A stretch of DNA of 37,592 nt, from positions 1 through 37,592 of the forward strand of contig JAICSO010000035.1 in assembly GCA_025936825.1 (NCBI GenBank), given 5' to 3'. Position numbers and translations under genes: made by a program. Of the stretch, positions 34,031-37,592 are shown piece by piece; positions within the stretch are counted from its first letter, which is position 1; each line of letters starts with the position of its first letter. This DNA is from Terriglobales bacterium. GTDB taxonomy: Bacteria > Acidobacteriota > Terriglobia > Terriglobales > Acidobacteriaceae. Below the pieces are notes generated by a model. The model was not told the DNA's origin and searched no databases. It was given only the letters and a program-made list of their open reading frames with translations.

Positions 34031-36883
34031 GTGCCCGTGGACTTAAAATCGTCGATAAACCTGCCTAAAACCAGCTTTCCCATGAAAGCCAACCTGCCGC
34101 AAAACGAGCCAAAAACGCTTGCCCGGTGGGAAGAAATGGGGCTTTATCACCGCATAAGGCAGGCTCGCAAAGGCGCAAAACAGTACGTTTTGCACGATGG
34201 TCCGCCCTACGCCAATGGCCCCATCCACCTGGGGCACGCGCTTAATAAGTGCCTGAAAGACTTCGTGGTGAAGTCCAAAAATATGGCCGGATTTGATGCT
34301 CCATACATTCCAGGCTGGGACTGCCATGGCCTGCCAATCGAGATCAAAGTCGACCAGAAACTGGGCGGCAAGAAGCTCCAGATGCAACCGCTGGACGTTC
34401 GCCTGGAGTGCCGGAAATATGCAAAAAAGTTTCTAGATTTGCAGCGAGAGCAATTTAAACGCATCGGCGTGGTCGGACGTTTTGAGAAACCTTATTCCAC
34501 GATGACCCCGGAGTACGAGTCCGTGGTACTCGCAACTTTTTACAATTTTTTTGAAAAAGGGTTCGTATATAAGGGGCTGCGTCCGGTGTACTGGTGCATG
34601 CATGACCGCACCGCGCTGGCCGAGGCGGAAGTTGAATACGAGACACATACCAGCCCGACTGTATGGGTGAAGTACAAACTGCAGTCGGACCCGCGAACCA
34701 TCGATCCAGCGCTGGCCGATGCGCGCATTCACAAAGACAAGCCCGTATTCACCATCATCTGGACCACGACACCGTGGACGCTCCCGGCTTCGCTTGCGGT
34801 CGCATTTCACCCGGATGAAGAATATGTTGCCCTGGAAGCGACCGACGGGATCTACATCGTTGCGGAAAAACTGGCGAAAAATGTTGCCGCCAAGTGCGGA
34901 TTTCCCGATGCTCCTGTGATTGCCAGCTTCCCTGGCCGCCTCATGGAGAACACCTGGTTTTACCATCCGTTCTTGCCATGGGAACGCAGGAAGGTTCTGG
35001 GCGTGGTGGCCGACTACGTCACCATGGATACTGGAACTGGCGTCGTCCACACGGCCCCGTCGCACGGTGCAGAGGACTTCGCGACCGGCGTGCGCTACAA
35101 GCTGGATCCGACCTGTGAAGTCGACTCAGCCGGACGCATTCAGAACGGACTGCCGGAATACGACGGCCTCCTGGTTTTCAAGGCCAATCCGGTCATCATT
35201 GAACTGCTGAAGTCCCGCGGCGCGCTGCTGCATGAGGAGAAGGTTGAGCACTCGTATCCGCACTGCTGGCGCTGCCACAATCCGGTTATCTTCCGCGCAA
35301 CCGAGCAGTGGTTCATCTCCATGGAAACGCCGATGGGCGGAGGCACCTTCCGCACGCGGGCGTTGGAAGAAATCAAGAAGGTGAAGTGGGATCCGGCGTG
35401 GGGCGAAGAACGCATTTCTAACATGGTCGACACCAGGCCGGATTGGTGCATCTCGCGCCAACGCGTCTGGGGAGTGCCGATCGCGGTGTTCGTCTGCACT
35501 GAATGCAAGAAGCCGCTGAACGATCCCGCGGTGAATAAGAAGGTAGTCGACCTGTTTGCGACTAAGGGAGCCGACGCCTGGTACACCCGTGAAGCCGATA
35601 CTCTGGCAAATGGTGCGAAGTGCCCGTGCGGCGGAGGTTCTTTCCAACGGGAAGCCGACATCCTTGATGTCTGGTTCGAGTCTGGCTGCAGCTACCTGGT
35701 TGAGGTGGAGCACGAAGCGAATTACCCGTGGCCCTCGGACCTGTATCTTGAAGGCGGCGACCAGTACCGCGGATGGTTTATGTCTTCCCTGCTCTGCTCA
35801 ATCGGAGCAAAGGGGAGCACGCCTTACAAGTCAGTCGCGACGCCAGGATGGACGCTCGATGAGCAAGGCCGCGCGATGTCGAAGTCGCGTGGGAATGACG
35901 TAGATCCGGCGGACATTGCCAACCGGTTAGGAGGCGAGATCGTTCGGTTGTGGGTTGCGTCGGTCGACTTCCGCGAGGACGTGGTCGGCTCGGAAAACCT
36001 GATGCAGCGCATTGCCGAGAACTATCGCGCGGTCCGCAATAATCTTTTCAAGAATTGTCTTGGCAATCTTTATGACTTTACCGCGGACAAAGCTGTGCCC
36101 TTCGAGCAGATGCCGGCGATCGATCAGTACATCCTGCGGCTGACTGCGGAGGTTGCAGCAGATGTGGCTCGCTGGTACGAGGAATTTGCTTTCCACAAAA
36201 TCTACCAGCGCGTGAATCACTTCTGCACGGTGGAGTTGAGCGCCTTTTACGCGGACATCGTTAAAGATCGGTTGTATACCTACGCGCCGAACTCACTGGG
36301 CCGACGCTCGGCGCAAACAGCGCTGTGGCGCATTTGCGAAGCGATGGTCCGCCTGCTCGCGCCCATTATGAGTTTCACCTGCGACGAGGTGTGGCAGTAT
36401 CTGGGAGCAATTCAGGCGCGCGAAGAAAGCGTGCATCTGGCCAAGTTCCCGAGCGCAGCTGATGTTTTGGGTAGTAGTTCCGTGAGCACCGAAGATGCGC
36501 AGCAACTCCAGGAATGGACGACCCTGCGCAGCGTTCGCGATCAGGTGCTGAAGGCTTTGGAAGAAGCACGCAACCAGAAGCAGATCGGAAAGAGCCTGGA
36601 AGCGCAGGTGAAACTGATTGCCAGCGACGCGATGTATCCGGTACTTGAGCGACATAGAGATGAGTTGCGCTACTTATTCATTGTTTCTCAAGTGACTCTG
36701 GAGAAATCCCCCTCCGGGAACGGCACGAATCCACTGACAGTTGAAGTCAGCAAGGCTGATGGTCAGAAGTGCGATCGCTGCTGGAATTACTCTGTTCATG
36801 TGGGAGAAGACAAAGAATATCCGACCGTGTGCGAACGGTGCTCAGCGGTGCTGAATGAATGGAGTCTGGCAGGTAAAGCCTGA
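34031..36883 (+). CDS. ileS: Isoleucyl-tRNA synthetase
   Basis: A 950-residue class I synthetase that charges tRNA-Ile. Visible: NLPQNEPKTLARWEEMGLYH, the HIGH signature as HLGH (residues 66-69), an editing domain in the middle (about 180-390, with TTPWTLPASLAV), the WDCHGLPIEIKVDQKL region, the KMSKS loop as MSKS (616-619), and a C-terminal zinc finger with KCDRCWNY and VCERC. Start is GTG at 34031, 10 bases after GGAG; GTG 34037 is an alternative. The size fits the eubacterial type. lspA follows on the same strand, as in many bacteria. Confidence 0.98.
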   Translation: MPVDLKSSINLPKTSFPMKANLPQNEPKTLARWEEMGLYHRIRQARKGAKQYVLHDGPPYANGPIHLGHALNKCLKDFVVKSKNMAGFDAPYIPGWDCHGLPIEIKVDQKLGGKKLQMQPLDVRLECRKYAKKFLDLQREQFKRIGVVGRFEKPYSTMTPEYESVVLATFYNFFEKGFVYKGLRPVYWCMHDRTALAEAEVEYETHTSPTVWVKYKLQSDPRTIDPALADARIHKDKPVFTIIWTTTPWTLPASLAVAFHPDEEYVALEATDGIYIVAEKLAKNVAAKCGFPDAPVIASFPGRLMENTWFYHPFLPWERRKVLGVVADYVTMDTGTGVVHTAPSHGAEDFATGVRYKLDPTCEVDSAGRIQNGLPEYDGLLVFKANPVIIELLKSRGALLHEEKVEHSYPHCWRCHNPVIFRATEQWFISMETPMGGGTFRTRALEEIKKVKWDPAWGEERISNMVDTRPDWCISRQRVWGVPIAVFVCTECKKPLNDPAVNKKVVDLFATKGADAWYTREADTLANGAKCPCGGGSFQREADILDVWFESGCSYLVEVEHEANYPWPSDLYLEGGDQYRGWFMSSLLCSIGAKGSTPYKSVATPGWTLDEQGRAMSKSRGNDVDPADIANRLGGEIVRLWVASVDFREDVVGSENLMQRIAENYRAVRNNLFKNCLGNLYDFTADKAVPFEQMPAIDQYILRLTAEVAADVARWYEEFAFHKIYQRVNHFCTVELSAFYADIVKDRLYTYAPNSLGRRSAQTALWRICEAMVRLLAPIMSFTCDEVWQYLGAIQAREESVHLAKFPSAADVLGSSSVSTEDAQQLQEWTTLRSVRDQVLKALEEARNQKQIGKSLEAQVKLIASDAMYPVLERHRDELRYLFIVSQVTLEKSPSGNGTNPLTVEVSKADGQKCDRCWNYSVHVGEDKEYPTVCERCSAVLNEWSLAGKA

Positions 36884-36888
36884 TTTTC

Positions 36889-36960
36889 CTTTGTGCGCCT
36901 TCGTGTGCTTCGTGGTTAAAGATCTTGATTTCACCACCAAGGACACGAAGGTGCACGAAG
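36889..36960. repeat. Inverted repeat between ileS and lspA
   Basis: A 28-base arm (36889-36916) is complementary at about 24 of 28 positions to 36933-36960, with a 16-base loop; the arms use GTGC...TTCGTG units. It is another dispersed palindrome, related in style to the CGCAGAG repeats. It ends just before the lspA start and could form a hairpin in the ileS-lspA transcript. Confidence 0.7.
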
Positions 36961-36971
36961 ACAATCGAAGA

Positions 36972-37478
36972 ATGCCCCGTCGTCGAATTATGCGTGCTTA
37001 CAGTTTTCTGATTGCCCTTGCCGTTGTTGTCCTCGACCGCTACACCAAGTGGCTGGTTGCGACGCGCATTTCCCTGCATGACAGCATCACCGTCATCAAG
37101 CGGATTTTCTACATCACTCACGTCGAGAACCGCGGCGCGGCATTCGGCATCTTCAACGACTCGCCTGCACAGTGGAAGATTGGGCTTCTGGTGCTGTTTT
37201 CGATTGCCGCCCTCGTGATCGTCTCTGCACTCCTATGGAAGAGTCGGCATGCCATGACAGCCAGCGCAATTGGACTGTCGCTGATTCTCGGCGGCGCGGT
37301 CGGTAATTTGTGGGACCGCCTGCTGAGCGGCCGTGTGGTTGATTTTCTCCTTGTCTACATCGGTTCGTATCAGTGGCCAGCTTTCAATGTTGCGGACAGC
37401 GCGATCGTAGTGGGAGCGGGACTGCTGGTATTCGAGATTCTGTTCACCAAGGCGCCGGAAGCGGAGAAGACGGCGTAG
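36972..37478 (+). CDS. lspA: Lipoprotein signal peptidase
   Basis: A 168-residue inner-membrane aspartyl protease that cleaves prolipoprotein signal peptides after lipid attachment. Four membrane helices are visible. Conserved motifs are LDRYTKWLV, HVENRGAAFGIF and GGAVGNLWDRLLSGRVVDFL; the catalytic Asp pair is in VVDFL and FNVADSAIVVG. I prefer the ATG at 36972; an ATG at 36990 is possible, and a further upstream ATG at 36855 would overlap ileS and include the hairpin at 36889-36960. It follows ileS closely. Confidence 0.95.
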   Translation: MPRRRIMRAYSFLIALAVVVLDRYTKWLVATRISLHDSITVIKRIFYITHVENRGAAFGIFNDSPAQWKIGLLVLFSIAALVIVSALLWKSRHAMTASAIGLSLILGGAVGNLWDRLLSGRVVDFLLVYIGSYQWPAFNVADSAIVVGAGLLVFEILFTKAPEAEKTA

Positions 37479-37480
37479 CC

Positions 37481-37592
37481 AGCCATCAGCCATCAGCCAT
37501 CAGCCATCAGCCATCAGCCATCAGCCATCAGCCATCAGCCATCAGCCATCAGCCATCAGCCATCAGCCATCAGCCATCAGCCATCAGCCATC
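37481..37592. repeat. Perfect heptamer tandem array, AGCCATC x16
   Basis: Sixteen identical copies of AGCCATC run from just after the lspA stop to the window edge, and the array may continue beyond it. The unit shares its TCAGC core with the imperfect array at 18716-18736. Confidence 0.95.

Noticed and set aside
37481-37592. CRISPR-like array at the window end
   Set aside because: The unit is 7 bp with no spacers and there are no cas genes; it is a simple tandem repeat.

Overview
The window looks like a chromosomal segment of an Acidobacteriota bacterium, probably of the Koribacter/Sulfotelmatobacter type. This is inferred from the moderately high GC content, the style of the proteins and the many short palindromic and heptameric intergenic repeats; no rRNA gene is present to confirm it. 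I see no phage, insertion sequence, CRISPR array, tRNA or rRNA gene. Most genes are housekeeping or conserved accessory genes in small transcription units on both strands.

Layout. 1-2144 (+): the end of an unrecognised gene coupled to a flavin-binding PNPOx-fold protein, then two small membrane proteins. 2444-5135 (-): metK then ahcY, the activated-methyl-cycle pair, with a structured leader in front of a TTG-started metK. 5534-6367 (-): a DoxX-like protein and a small zinc-ribbon membrane protein. 6697-8987 (+): a GAF-GGDEF diguanylate cyclase and a secreted Sel1-repeat protein. 9048-11982 (-): a Tat-exported aldo/keto reductase, a PP2C phosphatase carrying a DksA-like zinc finger, and a receiver-like/PilZ protein. 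12268-13633 (+): a zinc-ribbon DUF4870-like protein and an unknown membrane-anchored protein. 13656-16337 (-): a two-component system and an acyl-lipid desaturase. 17004-22595 (-): XerD, a DUF72 protein, a stand-alone LigD-type polymerase domain, RecN and a degenerate CPBP protease. 22657-23967 (+): NDH-2.

The most interesting unit is 24178-29815 (+), a tightly overlapped operon. It encodes an FTR1 iron permease fused to a DUF2318 Cys-rich domain, two FtsX/MacB-type permeases, and an ABC ATPase whose C-terminal 180 residues are a DtxR/IdeR-type metal-dependent repressor. Glutamate racemase (murI) follows. A perfect TTGCAAC-TCA-GTTGCAA palindrome lies between a plausible promoter and the first start codon. 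An in-frame ATG with a good ribosome binding site sits exactly where a free DtxR protein would begin, so the last transporter gene may make two products: a transporter ATPase with a metal-sensing tail and a free repressor.

29820-33673 (-) holds a pentaheme cytochrome, a monoheme cytochrome fused to what looks like an outer-membrane beta-barrel, and a glycine-rich TonB-like protein; the first two may form an electron-transfer conduit across the outer membrane. 34031-37478 (+) holds ileS and lspA. The window ends inside a perfect 7-bp tandem array. Similar but sequence-different 7-bp arrays recur in at least six other intergenic regions and are the main non-coding theme of the window.
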